From Plumapathes pennacea (taxonomy: Eukaryota; Cnidaria; Anthozoa; Antipatharia; Myriopathidae): 64,000 nucleotides of DNA. The stretch lies in contig OZ038462.1 of NCBI GenBank assembly GCA_964036295.1, positions 25,493,863-25,557,862 on the forward strand, in the 5' to 3' direction. Of this stretch, positions 25,601 to 35,942 are shown piece by piece. The notes beneath the pieces are model-generated. The model ran no database searches and was not told where the DNA came from. It saw only the letters and a list, made by a program, of their open reading frames with translations. The first letter of the stretch is position 1, and each line of letters starts with the position of its first letter. A program made the position numbers and the translations under genes.

Positions 25601-25908
25601 CTCCTCCGTCGGAAATTCCTCTCCAAGTCTGGCCACAGCAGGTTCGAGTGCCGTCCACCACTTTTCCCGCCCAACAGCGCGTCCTGTTTGTCCCCACCTC
25701 TACTGTCGGGACTTTGCCCGCCGCGTCCACCGTTGGAGTTCCGGTAGGTCCGCTGACCAGCAGTACAGTCCTGAATCCTGATGAGCTGCAGGTGGAGTTT
25801 GCAGGCCCGTCATCCGCGCGTGCGGAAATGACAGAGCCTCCCCAAGTCCACCCCACCGAGCAACACACTGCTACAGACAGCAATACTGCCGTCCTCCTTG
25901 TAACGTGA
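16674..25908 (+). CDS. CUB-CUB-transmembrane protein with micro-exon stalk, copy 3
   Basis: Exons: 16674-16713, 17997-18026, 18191-18547, 19258-19671, micro-exons 23441-23464, 23820-23846, 24008-24031, 24188-24214, 24379-24405, 25175-25201, then 25469-25908; 478 aa, all phase 1. The signal peptide begins MQIYLLVVACAAN. CUB1 has TWTITAP and LEVRDG; its third cysteine remains (PHC) but the fourth is Arg (KQR), leaving it unpaired. CUB2 has four cysteines and all three calcium-ligand positions: Glu in FDLES, Asp in CYDKVVV, Asp in FTSDYSG. The stalk repeats RWTTRPYW-like units. A transmembrane helix (AIVLPIVIGVVLLVIIILVF) is followed by ERQKRAT and a Pro/Ser/Thr tail ending LLVT. A further micro-exon copy at 23632-23658 lacks a usable acceptor and is left out. 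Probably a membrane-anchored receptor or adhesion protein. Confidence 0.85.
16916..17177. mobile_element. 262-bp foldback MITE in intron 1 of copy 3
   Basis: Long terminal inverted repeats: GGCCTGGCAAAACGAGGACA at the left and its near-complement TGTCCTCGTTTTGTCAGGCC at the right; the repeat then extends through 'cattgtggcggcaacattg'. The interior is itself palindromic ('caacaaatgtttctgaag' / 'cttcagaaacat'). Copy 4 lacks it, so it inserted after the duplication or was lost. A second copy lies in the kinase gene (45721-45979). Confidence 0.8.
19930..22584. mobile_element. 2.65-kb TIR element in intron 4 of copy 3
   Basis: The left end TATATGACTGTGACGTAGTT and right end AACTATGTCACAGTCATATA are inverted repeats. 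Copy 4 reads straight across the site ('gtacgactta' joined to 'tgcatcagaacattg'), so this plus the adjoining palindrome (22586-22714) is an insertion specific to copy 3. The interior contains a nested TIR element (20358-20997). No transposase was recognised; frames are short. Confidence 0.7.
20358..20997. mobile_element. nested TIR element
   Basis: Ends 'aatttatggttcacggcc' at the left and 'ggccgtgaaccataaaatt' at the right are inverted repeats of 17-18 bp enclosing about 640 bp. The 154-aa minus-strand frame inside it has no recognisable domain and is not called. Confidence 0.6.
22586..22714. repeat. foldback (about 50-bp arms)
   Basis: The arm 'atggtttagcgcgtaatacg' plus 'ggccgg' is mirrored by 'ccggcc' plus 'cgtattacgcgctaaaccat', with 'taaatac'/'gtattta' outside. 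Absent from copy 4. Confidence 0.75.
22737..23272. mobile_element. 'CCCCGATCAAACGG' TIR element, copy in gene 3
   Basis: The left end 'acccgatcaaacgg' is mirrored by the right end 'ccgtttgatcggggct'. Sub-terminal 'gatggtag/actatca' words repeat inward from both ends. Homologous to 31019-31699 in copy 4, so it predates that duplication. A half element occurs at 5994-6064. Confidence 0.7.
23441..24405 (+). other. micro-exon array encoding the stalk of copy 3
   Basis: Six tandem exon-plus-intron units of about 160-200 bp. Coding parts are 24 or 27 nt, phase 1 at both ends, translating as WWTTPYW, RWTTRPYW, WTTRPYW, RWSTQPYW and RRPTRPYW. The introns between them are also alike ('gtaagtatatcgaggaatgt', 'gattcaaac', 'ttcctgcag'). 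Because each unit is symmetric in phase, gain, loss or skipping keeps the frame. The second unit (23632-23658) has CCG where the others have CAG. Confidence 0.85.
24500..24533 (+). repeat. poly-G tract (34 G) after the micro-exon array of copy 3
   Basis: An uninterrupted G run in the intron. Equivalent tracts stand at the same relative place in copy 4 (32917-32950) and copy 5 (40828-40851). Confidence 0.9.
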
Positions 25909-25969
25909 CACACCAGAGGAGCCGTTTTAGGGCTAGGGAGAGAATTACTACGCTCCCTCTCCTGTACAG

Positions 25970-25975
25970 AATAAA
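25970..25975 (+). terminator. poly(A) signal of CUB copy 3
   Basis: AATAAA about 62 nt after the stop, in the same sequence setting as copy 2. Confidence 0.7.
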
Positions 25976-26342
25976 GCCGGATACTTGAATAGTAAACTCA
26001 ACTAGCATAGATGACTGCCCGGTGTTTATGACAAAGTAGCCGGTTTGACACATGAGTGTAGTAAAAACCAAACATGTTATGTAGAGGAATGCTTATGTTA
26101 GGTTTGTTTACCAAGATTCATATTTCTGTTGTTTTTAGCGAAGCCCAAAGAATGCTTGTACAACTTGTATTCCGCCTAAAATTGAGTCTAATCATAATTG
26201 TGGAGAGTTATAGTTTACACTGAATAAATCACATCACCGTCGATTGCATGTTCAGCAATATCACTAAACCGTTTATCTTCGGATGGTTACTGGCGTCTGA
26301 TACTAACTGAATTGACTCTTGTCGTTGCCGTGTGAGACTCGG

Positions 26343-26369
26343 TGACGTCATGCTCATTCCAGTATATAT
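26343..26369 (+). promoter_or_regulatory. CRE-TATA pair upstream of copy 4
   Basis: TGACGTCA at 26343-26350 and TATATAT at 26363-26369 with the same spacing as upstream of copy 3. About 750 bp before the start codon; a promoter role is inferred from conservation and motif type only. Confidence 0.45.
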
Positions 26370-27120
26370 GTAAAAATAGTAACTTTAAAGAAAGCAAGTT
26401 TTAAAATCTTGTTGATAGTCTCTCCGTGAGTGAACTTTAGTTTAAAAGAGCTTGTGACGTGTGGTTCAAAGTCTGCTGACTCATACGTCAGTGAACTGTT
26501 TTGTATGTGGATACATGACTGTCCTGGAAATAAAAACTGCAAAATATCACAGCTCAAGATGCACTTGTTTGTCGGCTTTCTTTATCTTCTCACATCCTCG
26601 TCGTGCTTTCCTTTTTTCATGACAATTGTTCTGCAGAATGAACAGGGTATTTACAATAAGCCTCATTATTACGAATAAAACAATCACAATCACAAACAAA
26701 CAAAACAACGACCATAAGCCATGCTGATAATGAAGCATGTAATTCACTCATGTACGAAGACACGACGGTTCTGGCTGGAAAGCATGTTCCACATTCAAAA
26801 CACCAAAACTGTAAGTACTAAACTCATTTTTTATTCAAAAATGCGTTGATGAAAAGCCAGCTTCACCTTGGCCGACCAGTGCCTCATTAAAAACTATTCC
26901 TTCTGTTGTCGTGCTTACAAAGAGAAACTTTTCTCCGTTTGAGCAAGCTTCATCAAAATAGAGCGGTCGTTCGTTCATTATTGTTTCCAGGCTATTTCCC
27001 TACTCCGGAAAGAGCCTGGAAATGAGGATGCCGTTTGTTGTGATATACTTAGTCATATTGTGGTTGAACGGGTGTTTTGTCATTTCTTCAATAGCCAAGG
27101 AAAAACGAAGGATAACTAGT

Positions 27121-30100
27121 ATGCAGATATATCTGTTTGTCGTGGCTTGTGCTGCAAATCGTGAGTACTATATACTCAGTTGAGTTTATAATTTATACAA
27201 ACAAAGCGGAAAATGTTACTTTCCCTTCCTCCAGCTCATGCCTCACAAGAGAGCGGAGTTTGTAGTTCGATTTCTGAGCAGTTTCACCTTATTTTACACG
27301 AAAGCCGCGGCGACGAGAAAATATCGTGTCAACTCGAAACTAAGGCGAACAGCGGCTTCTGTTTCCGAATAGGTAAACAGTCATGAGAGCTACCGGAAGC
27401 AAACAGCAAACAGCAAACAGCACGTACTCAAGTTTCGATCACCATTGTGATATACCGTTTGAATAGTCGCTCAAATTCTGCAATTGAAAGCTCTTGCAGG
27501 AGACCACTCAACGACTCTGATTCGTATTATTGAACACCGTCTTCATCCGAGCGGCTTTATGCTCAGTGAAAGCTTTCGACAGTGACCATGGTCACTTACG
27601 AGAGTCCATTCTCATAAACGACCAGCTGCTCTAGTTACGACCACTTTATCGAAGACCCGATATGTTCGCGCTTCGAGAGTTTCGCCTGTACTTACACTGA
27701 GCAGTTGATGACAATGATAGTCTTCATCCGAGCGGCTTTATGCTCAGTAAAAGCTTTCGACAGTGACCATGGTCACTTACGAGAGCCCATTCTCATAAAC
27801 GACCAGCTGCTCTAGTTACGACCACTTTATCGAAGACCCGATATGTTCGCGCTTCGAGAGTTTCGCCTGTACTTCCACTGAGCAGTTGATGACAATGATA
27901 GTTTCTTGATCAGTAACAAAGCGACTGTACGGGGCAAGTGCTGACCAACACTCGTCAGGCAATAAATTCAGTTTCACTAAAGGGCCTGTTTTAAAATGCG
28001 GTCGAGATCACTTCTCGAGATGGTCGTTGATGCATTTACAAGTCTAGTGGAGCCTAGTGTTCGTGGAAATAAGCCACTCAGATGTTCTGGCGGGCCCACC
28101 TACGATAAAACTTGTCGGGCAGAGTGGAGAACTGATTCTTTTCTAATAATGCAACAGGACCAAGCTCTACATAGAGATTTACTAGACACATCTCGCTAAT
28201 GTGGAGCCTGTTAAAAGTGCTATTTGCTACTGTGCATATGATTGTGAAAGTGGCTTTAAATTAGTTAGATGGACTGTCAATCTGTTTAGTACTTCTCAAG
28301 ACAGTTTTGTTTTCTCACAAAGTTTGATCCGCTTTACACTGTGAGTTAACAGGAAAGCACCGGAGTTGTTTGCATACAATGGACGCGTTTTTTCCGCTTT
28401 CCACCCTGACTCATCATCAAAGAATGCGTTGTGGTCGAAAGGATTGACACTTCAGTGTACATCTATTGTTTCGAGTCTGTCAAAACTGCTGTAATTTGGG
28501 GACACTTGATGGTGCCTCATTACGGTTCCACGAATGTGCTGTAACTCACTTCACGAATGCTACCTTGTTTCGGTTTGTATCAGAACGAAACTTAGTTGGC
28601 CTAATCATTTTGTCAGGAAAATATCTAACCCTAACGTTTCTGTCACGCACAGTTTCTCGTAACCAAGGAACCAGTTTCATATTGTAACGAACTTGTAGTT
28701 TGTCAGAATTTACCCTCTTCTGCTGTATTGTAGTCACTAGGAAATGTTGTTATGATTTGTACCGGTCGTGTCAGTGTTGCAGAACACATGTACCTGGCTA
28801 CTGTCGGATGTGACGTAGTTGACTGTCACTGATACCCGTTTATTAAAATAAACGTTCTGCTTCACTCGTGTCTGAGCTGCGTTTGGTAGTTGTTCTTCGG
28901 CCTTCTAAGGCTCCGGTGAAAGACCAGAGCGCACTGGCCTCGGTCCGTTACAATATCAATCCTATGAATTGTTTACTCCCGTTGTTCGACTCGCCCTTAT
29001 TCCTTCAGATAATCGCGCTGATTTCTGCCTTTCACTTTGCATGACCTTTTTCGCTTGTGTTTCAGTGCTTTTTCGAGCTGGAAACCTCTGCTCAGGTAAA
29101 TGCTACACTGTTTAATTATTCATATTTTTGCCACTCATGTAGCCTGTTGTTTAAAGAAAACTCTCTTGTTTCCGGTGTATAAATGATACTGAACGTGTAT
29201 TTAGAGCTACTGTAACTTAGCGCAAGATGCTCAAAGTTCATCTGATTTCTTTACTCAGCCAGCAATCACTACCTGTCTGCCTCAAGTTCTTCGGATGGTA
29301 GGCTCAGCGGCGTATGGGGTTCACCGTGGAGTTCATCCTTCTTGGACACCTGGACAATCACAGCGCCATATGGACAGAAAGTGTTGCTGAACTTCGACCG
29401 TTTGCTCATTTCTTATTCTTACTACTGTGCGTCTTATCTTGAAGTTCGTGACGGCCGATACTCTTACAGTCCACTCTTGACCAAGCAGTGTAATTCCTCG
29501 TCTCCAATATCACCTGTCTACTCCAGTGGCAGATACCTGTACGTTAGATTCTACAAGACTTATTACACTTCTGGTGGCATCTCGGCAACGTTTAGAGCCC
29601 TGTCAAGTTCGTCAGGTGAAAGCCGAAACTTTTATCAACTATTTGTTCTAACTATGTGTGTATGTGTGTCATGTATGCCTGTATGCATGAATTTCATTTT
29701 CGGCTTCTCACTGCTTTCCTTATTATTTAAAATATCTATTTTAAGGGGCAGTGTCATAAAATGGGCATGCGCGTGCGTTTGGTCGAATCTTAAAAACATT
29801 CCCCCAATGTTTTCAAGTTGAAATCCAAGATGACTTCCACAACGGCGGTGGATCTGCTGCTCGAGCAGTGCAAGCTTAGTGGGCGTTTCCGCTGACACCT
29901 CGTTGCGCCTGTGTGACGCTTTTTATGAAGAAGAGTATGGGGATTTTTGTCGGTCGCGAAACCCGGGTTTATATATCTTTCTAAAGAGAGGAGATTCTTA
30001 GGAATGATAAAGCGAGCGAAGCAAGCTGAAATCGCTACAGCAGCAAGAAAATACACATGGAAACAAGGTACGTAAGTCTCAGATCTATTTTTACATTAAA

Positions 30101-33100
30101 ATCCGAGTTTTGCGACCGACCAAAATCCCTATACTTGTCTTCATACAAAACCGTCATGCAGGCGCAACGAGGTGTCTGCGGAAGCGCCCACTAAGCTTGG
30201 CCTACCTGTGATTTGATCAGACGCGCGCGCACGCGCATGTCATGACACTGAACATCCATTGTGCTGAACTAATACATCCATCCACAAGTTAATATAAAAG
30301 TGATGATGCTTGTGGTACATCACCAGCTTGTCCAAACGTTCTGGAAGGAAACAACACTGGAGTGATCTACAGCCCAGGCTTCCCGTTTAGATACCCGGAT
30401 AACAAGGACTGCAGTTGGATAATAGGGAAATCTTATAACACCTATCTGCTCCTAAATTTTACTGTTTTCGACCTGGAAAGCGGTTGCTATGACAAAGTGG
30501 TAGTCAGAAACGGCCGATACTCATGGAGTTCCAGACAGGGGCAGTATTGTTCAGACAACTCGCAAGCTCCATTTGTGGTTACTCTGTCCAGAAGCTCTGC
30601 AAGAGTCGAGTTTACATCAGACTACAGCGGTCAAGGGAAAGGATTCCTGATGTTCTACAGGTTTCTCGACTCACAGTACAGACCAAGTCCCACTCCTTCC
30701 TGGTGGACATCAACTTCCTATCCGTGGTACACAGACGGTAAGTGTGAAATATCGGCGCAGAATAGAGTCACCAGGACAAGAGTTAGCTGACAGAAAAACA
30801 AGCTGTCAGAGAGATAGTCGCGTTTCAGAAGACAAATATGAGGTCCGGAAACAACAGTCGGAAATTGATCGATAAACGGGCACGTCCTTTACAAATTATA
30901 GCACCATGAGAGGCGAACAAAGAAAGATTTTGAGAAGCTGTGGTGATATTTACCACTAAATTTGCGTACAAACAAAAACGTTCGTAAGTACGACTTATGC
31001 ATCAGAACATTGACTTAAAGCCCGATCAAACAGTAAATAATAGCTGATGGTAGTTACGATCCCGAAACTATCACCTACTATTACTGATTATCATACAGCT
31101 ATAGAGCTCATGATAGTCGACCAGAAATATCGCAATCGCTTGCGCGAACTCCAGCTCGTGTGAAAACGTCAACAACGCCTCGGCAAAAACATGTCAAACA
31201 TGGTTGTTTATATGAGCAGAAGAGCCGTTATCTGTTGTGTTTTGTTTAATTTTACTTTCTTCATCACTCGATATGGCCTTGTTTTCATTGTTTTTCATTG
31301 CTTGCCACTTTGAATGCTGGGAAAGCTTGAGCCCGTCCATTCAGGGGGAAAACAGCTGACCGAAAAACTATTATGGACTATCATGCGCGTGATTAAACGA
31401 GGAAAACTCTTATCGACTATCATAAAAAATATGAACATGCCGGTTCAAATCTAACAAGAAAAAAACAACATGAAGTCATGAATTCAGTCAAAAATGTAGC
31501 ACCATACGTATTTTGTCTTTCGTGCAGGTACAGCACTTTTTATTCTTGTTCAATAAACTTGATAGGTTTTCAACAAACAATGTAAACAAAGAAGGAAGTA
31601 TTAACGAAATGACAGTCCGTGATAGTGCATGATAGTTTGAGTTCAAACGGGCGTGAGAGTTCGAACTACCATCGACTATCATCGCCGTTTGATCGGGGCT
31701 TTACGCATATTATCTTGAGCGAGATAGTATGCATAAGTCGAACTTACGATGCGCAAGTCATACTTGCGAATATTTCAATATTTCAAATGTTCGTAGTTTG
31801 GTTAATACGTCCCCTGTCTTTTAAAACACTACTGACCGACTTGACTCTTCTCGTCCTGCAGGGTGGTGGACAACTCCTTATTGGCGTGAGTATATCGAGG
31901 AATGTCTGACCACGAGCTGTATTCTCTGATTACATCTTATTCCCCGAGACCCCGGGTAGCAATCCACCGGCCCTGAAACAAATAAACAAACCCATAGTGT
32001 CATTAAATGCCTCCAAGACTATAGGATTCAAACACGTTTCTTTTTCCTACCGAGCGGTGGACAACTCGAGCTTATTGGCGTAAGTATATCGAGAAATGTC
32101 TGACCACGAGCTGTATTCTGTGATTGCATCTTATTCCCCGAGTATCATTCTACTGGCCCTGCGAAACAAATAAACAAACCCATAGCATCATTAAATACTT
32201 CCCAGATTATAAGATTCAAGCATGATTTTTTTTCCTGCAGAGCGGTGGACAACTCGACCTTATTGGGGTAAGTATATCGAGGAATGTCTGACCACGAGCT
32301 GTGTTTTTGAGTACATCTTTTTCTTGTAGCAGTCCGCCGGCCCTAAAATAAATAGACAAACCCATAGAGTTATTAAGTACCTCCCAGACTTTAGGATTCA
32401 AACCGGCACTTTTCTTTTTTCCTGCAGAGTGGACAACTCGACCTTATTGGGGTAAGTATATCGAGGAATGTCTTACCACAACTATGTTTTCTGACTACAT
32501 CTTGTTCCTGCAACAGACCACCCTAAAATGAACAAACATAAAACCTATAGCTTCATTGAATATATACAAGACTTTAGGGTTCAAACACTTGTTTCTCTCT
32601 TCTACAGAGCGGTGGTCAACTCGACCTTATTGGGGTAAGTATATTGAGGAATGTCTGACGACGAACTGTGTTTCTGGCTACATCTTATTCCCCGAGTAGC
32701 AAGCCACTGGCCCTAAAACAATAATTAAAACAAATCCATAGCGTTGTTAAGTACCTCGCAGACTTAATGATTCAAACACTTTTCTTTTCCCCGCAGAGCG
32801 GAGGCCAACTCGACCTTATTGGGGTAAGTATATTGCCGGAATATCCGACCACGAGCTGTGTTTTCTGACTACATCTTATTAAATATATCGAAGAATCGAT
32901 TTTAAACATATTGTGAGGGGGGTGGGGGGGGGGGGGGGGGGGGGGGGGGGTTAGCATATGAAATCGTGCACAGCGCGCGGCAAAGACGGCATTTTGTGCA
33001 TTTTGAGACCACTCTGGAGCAAAGCTTAATAACAAACTTCCTGTATGGCGCTACTTCACTGTACAGTATTGTTTAGGTTTTGTAAGTTTCAGTGCTTCAT

Positions 33101-34360
33101 ATTCTGGTATAGATGCTCAAGCGTTTGGGGAAAAGGTAGTTTAGAAGAACCTGTTTTGAGGGTAGAAACGCTTCAGTACAAAAGTATATTTTCTTTCCGA
33201 GGTAACCTCAAGACAACAAAACCTCTGATAAAAAAAAACCCTGCATTGTTAATTCTACTAATGCTGTTGGATGGGGCAATAGTTCACCAATAATATGAGA
33301 TTAAATGAAAATAACGAGTAGAACACGTGATCGTCAGTATATGACGAGTCTGCTGGTGCGTAGGTTCACCAACTTTTCGAATGGAAAATAGATCAGAGGG
33401 TTCGAACACCGAAGATACTTGTCGCGTCCAGGACAGCAGGTTGAAATCTAGTTTTCCTCAAATGTCATTTCCTACATTTTACGGGTGCTGTTGTGCAAAC
33501 TAAGTGGCTTTTTTACAAAATGTTAAACCGCGCTCTGGGATTAGAATGTGCAATTCGCAGGCGAGGGTTGGCACCAGAACACGTAAACGTTTCTTTTTCC
33601 TGCAGGAGAAGGGACGGTTGCTCCTCATTTGGGTAGGTAACAGTTACGAGCGTTCCACCACATATATACTGACTTCAAACAAAAAAACTGTATTTTGAGA
33701 TATCCAAGATCTTTGGGATTTCCACCCGCTTCTACTGTACCGAAATCGATCATATAAGAATGCATCGATCAATTTCAGCTGTATAGCATCTCAGAATTTC
33801 ATCTCCTTTCGAGTGAAGTCCTTTCTCAGTTATAAAAATGGGCAAAATCCTAACGTAGCGGACGTTAATGTACCTTGTGTTTGATTTGCTTCCGTTTAGA
33901 TTCCACGCGTCACACCCTGGCCATCGTCCTGCCCATTGTAATTGGTGTCGTCCTCCTGGTCATCATCATTCTCATTTTCATGTTTGAAAGGCAGAAAAGA
34001 GCCACAAACAGAGCTCCCGTCAACACAGCTCCTCCTCCGTCGGAAATTCCTCTCCAAGTCTGGCCACAGCAGGTTCGAGTGCCGTCCACCACTTTTCCCG
34101 CCCAGCAGCGCGTCCTGTTTGTCCCCACCTCTACTGTTGGGACTTCGCCCGGTGCGTCCACCGTTGGAATTCCGACAGCTCCGCTGACCAGCAGTACAGT
34201 CCTGAATCCTGATGAGCTGCAGGTGGAGTTTGCAGGCCCGTCATCCGCGCGTGCGGAAATGACACAGCCTCCCCAAGTCCACCCCACCGAGCAACACACT
34301 GCTACAGACAGCGATACTGCCGGGCTGGAACATCCGTCAGACCAGCCGTCCTCCTTTTAG
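27121..34360 (+). CDS. CUB-CUB-transmembrane protein with micro-exon stalk, copy 4
   Basis: Exons: 27121-27160, 29066-29095, 29259-29615, 30327-30737, micro-exons 31862-31885, 32241-32267, 32428-32451, 32608-32634, 32797-32823, 33606-33632, then 33900-34360; 484 aa, all phase 1. The layout equals copy 3: signal peptide MQIYLFVVACAAN; CUB1 with the C3-C4 cysteine pair intact (YYC, KQC); CUB2 with four cysteines and Glu/Asp/Asp calcium ligands; RWTTRPYW-type stalk; transmembrane helix with ERQKRAT after it; tail ending DQPSSF. Introns are also nearly identical to copy 3 apart from transposon differences. The micro-exon copy at 32053-32079 has the same defective acceptor as in copy 3 and is left out. 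It is the least damaged member of the array by cysteine and ligand content. Confidence 0.87.
27540..27902 (+). repeat. tandem duplication, two 181-bp units, in intron 1 of copy 4
   Basis: The second unit starts at 27721 with 'tcttcatccgagcggcttta' and repeats the first almost exactly to 'ttgatgacaatgatagt'. Copy 5 has one unit (about 36716-36890) and copy 3 has none at this place, so the number varies between paralogues. Confidence 0.9.
28683..28952 (+). mobile_element. solo LTR (270 bp) in intron 1 of copy 4
   Basis: Starts TGTAACG and ends CGTTACA, the 5'-TG...CA-3' ends of an LTR, and is flanked by a 4-bp direct repeat ATAT (28679-28682 and 28953-28956). Copy 3 has the empty site 'tttcatatcaatcct' with one ATAT. 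An 'aataaacg' resembling a poly(A) signal lies inside. No internal retroelement genes remain. Probably Gypsy-type from its ends, though that is inference. Confidence 0.8.
31019..31699. mobile_element. 'CCCCGATCAAACGG' TIR element, copy in gene 4
   Basis: Same element and position as 22737-23272 in copy 3. It differs by a replaced segment at about 31447-31607 of unrelated AT-rich sequence, with only 25 bp at the equivalent place in copy 3. Confidence 0.7.
31862..32823 (+). other. micro-exon array encoding the stalk of copy 4
   Basis: Six units matching those of copy 3 one for one, including the defective second unit at 32053-32079 (acceptor CCG). The five usable exons translate as WWTTPYW, RWTTRPYW, WTTRPYW, RWSTRPYW and RRPTRPYW. 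Same unit order as copy 3, so the expansion came before the gene duplication. Confidence 0.85.
32917..32950 (+). repeat. G-rich tract after the micro-exon array of copy 4
   Basis: A run of G broken only by one T (and one A at its start), at the position of the tract in copy 3. Confidence 0.9.
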
Positions 34361-34576
34361 CGTGTCACGCCAGAGGAGCCGTTTTAGAGCTAGGGAGAGA
34401 ATTACTACAGTCGGATACTTGATCAGTCCTGTCAACTAGCATAGATGACTGTTTATGACAAGCCCGATGTTTGACACATGAGTGTAGTGAAAACCATGCA
34501 AAACTGTTTTGTAGAGGAGTGCTTACGCTGCATTAGTCTAGCAATATTCTTCTTTCTGTTGCTTTTAGCGGAGCAT

Positions 34577-34830
34577 ATAGATTTGTTTGTACAACTTATA
34601 ATTCAATCTAGAATTTGAGTCTAGTCAAAATAGTGCAGAGTTGTAATTTAGACTGAATTAAAGCACATAAAATGCTTGTAAGTTTGTAATCCACCTAGAA
34701 TTGAGTGAAATCATAATAGTGAAGTTATAGTTTAGACTGAATAAAGCACATGAAATGCTTGTAAATTCGTAATCAACCTAGAGTTGAGTGTAATATAATA
34801 ATGAAGAGTTATAGATTGGACTGTATAAAG
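34577..34830 (+). repeat. three tandem units of about 84 bp
   Basis: Units share 'gcttgtaa.tt.gtaat.', 'cctagaattgagt', 'agttatagttta' and 'gactgaataaagcacat'. Copies 2 and 3 have a single unit in the same 3' flank. An AATAAA at 34740-34745 within it could serve as the poly(A) signal of copy 4. Confidence 0.7.
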
Positions 34831-34902
34831 TACATCTCTGTCGATTGCATGTTGCGTGTGACGTGTGGTTTAAATCCTGCTGACTCTTTTACGTCAGTGA
34901 CC

Positions 34903-35410
34903 TCACAGGCGGCCCAAGCTCGGTTTAAATGTTGCATAACTTAAGATTATTAGGAAATGTATGGGGATTTTACCGATCACGAAAACTCGTTAATTTAATA
35001 ATGAAACTCAAAATAAACGTTCGCTACCTGTTAGTAGTTGTCTCTTGTGTCCCTTGTATCAATTTATAGCCGCTGCAGCCAGTATTAGTGGTAGAAAATT
35101 CCGCCGATGTTCACCCCCCTAAAAAGGCTGGAAACTCTGTTGGCGAGAGGTCTTCACTCGAGCGCCGATAAATGCGGCCAAAATCTTCCAACGTCAAAAA
35201 TTCCTCCGCCACGCTATTTCTCGATAAATTTCCCTCATCATATTGTTGTTTCGGCAGATTCACGCTACCCACAAGCTCTCAAATTCAACGACATGTTCCT
35301 TCAAACTGCCACGATTTCGCGTGCTCTGATGCTTGACACGGGTAGCTGGACAAATTTTCAACCGCCGTTCTAAAAGCATGTTTGCCATTGGTCGAACGAC
35401 ACGAACACGG
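34903..35410 (+). mobile_element. 'CACAGGCGGCCCAAGCT' element upstream of copy 5
   Basis: Begins CACAGGCGGCCCAAGCTCGG directly after 'acgtcagtgacct', where copies 3 and 4 continue with 'gttttgtatgtggatac'; homology to them resumes at about 35410. The first 440 bp match 11516-11957 in reverse. The right end shows no matching terminal repeat, so it may be truncated or composite. Confidence 0.7.
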
Positions 35411-35942
35411 TTTGTGGATACATATGACTGTCCTGAAAATAATATTCTGCAAAATATCACAACTCAAGTTGCACTTGTTTGTCGGCTTTCTTTATCTTCT
35501 CACATCCTCGTCGTGCTTTCCTCTTTTATGACAATTGTTCTGCAGAATGAACAGGATTTTCTTAATCAGCCTCATGATCACGGATAAAACAATCTCTAAC
35601 AAACAAAACAACGACTGTAAGCCATTCTGATGAGGCATATTGGTTGTTTACGCATGCAGTACTAAATTATTTTGTAATTCAAAAATGCGTTGACGAAAAG
35701 CCAGCTTCACCTTGGCCGACCAGTGCCCCGTTGAAAACTTATTGTTTCTGTTGTTATGCTTACAAAGAGGAGCCGAGGAGCGGTCGTTCGTCCATTATCA
35801 TTTCCAGGCTCTTTTCCCTATTCCGGAAAGAGCCTGAAAACGAGAGTGCAAGTTTGTTGTGATTTATGTTTGGCCATATTTTGTGGTTGAGCGGGTGTTT
35901 GTCATTTCTTGAATAACCAAGGGAAGACGAAGGACAACCAGT

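Larger units (their letters stand above)
25909..27120 (+). other. 3' flank of copy 3 and 5' flank of copy 4
   Basis: Near-duplicate of 15,444-16,673: 3' UTR with AATAAA at 25970, AT-rich spacer, CRE-TATA pair at 26343-26369, the shared 'atcacagctcaagatgcact' block, and the inverted pair 'ccaggctattt'/'ggaaagagcctgg'. No separate gene seen. Confidence 0.7.
34361..35942 (+). other. 3' flank of copy 4 and 5' flank of copy 5
   Basis: Contains an 84-bp-type triple repeat (34577-34830), a 'CACAGGCGG' element (34903 to about 35410), then the block shared with copies 3 and 4 ('caaaatatcacaactcaagt') and the conserved 60 bp before the copy 5 start. The roughly 215 bp that carry the CRE-TATA pair in copies 3 and 4 are missing: 'cgattgcatgtt' is joined almost directly to 'gtgacgtgtggttt'. 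Confidence 0.7.
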
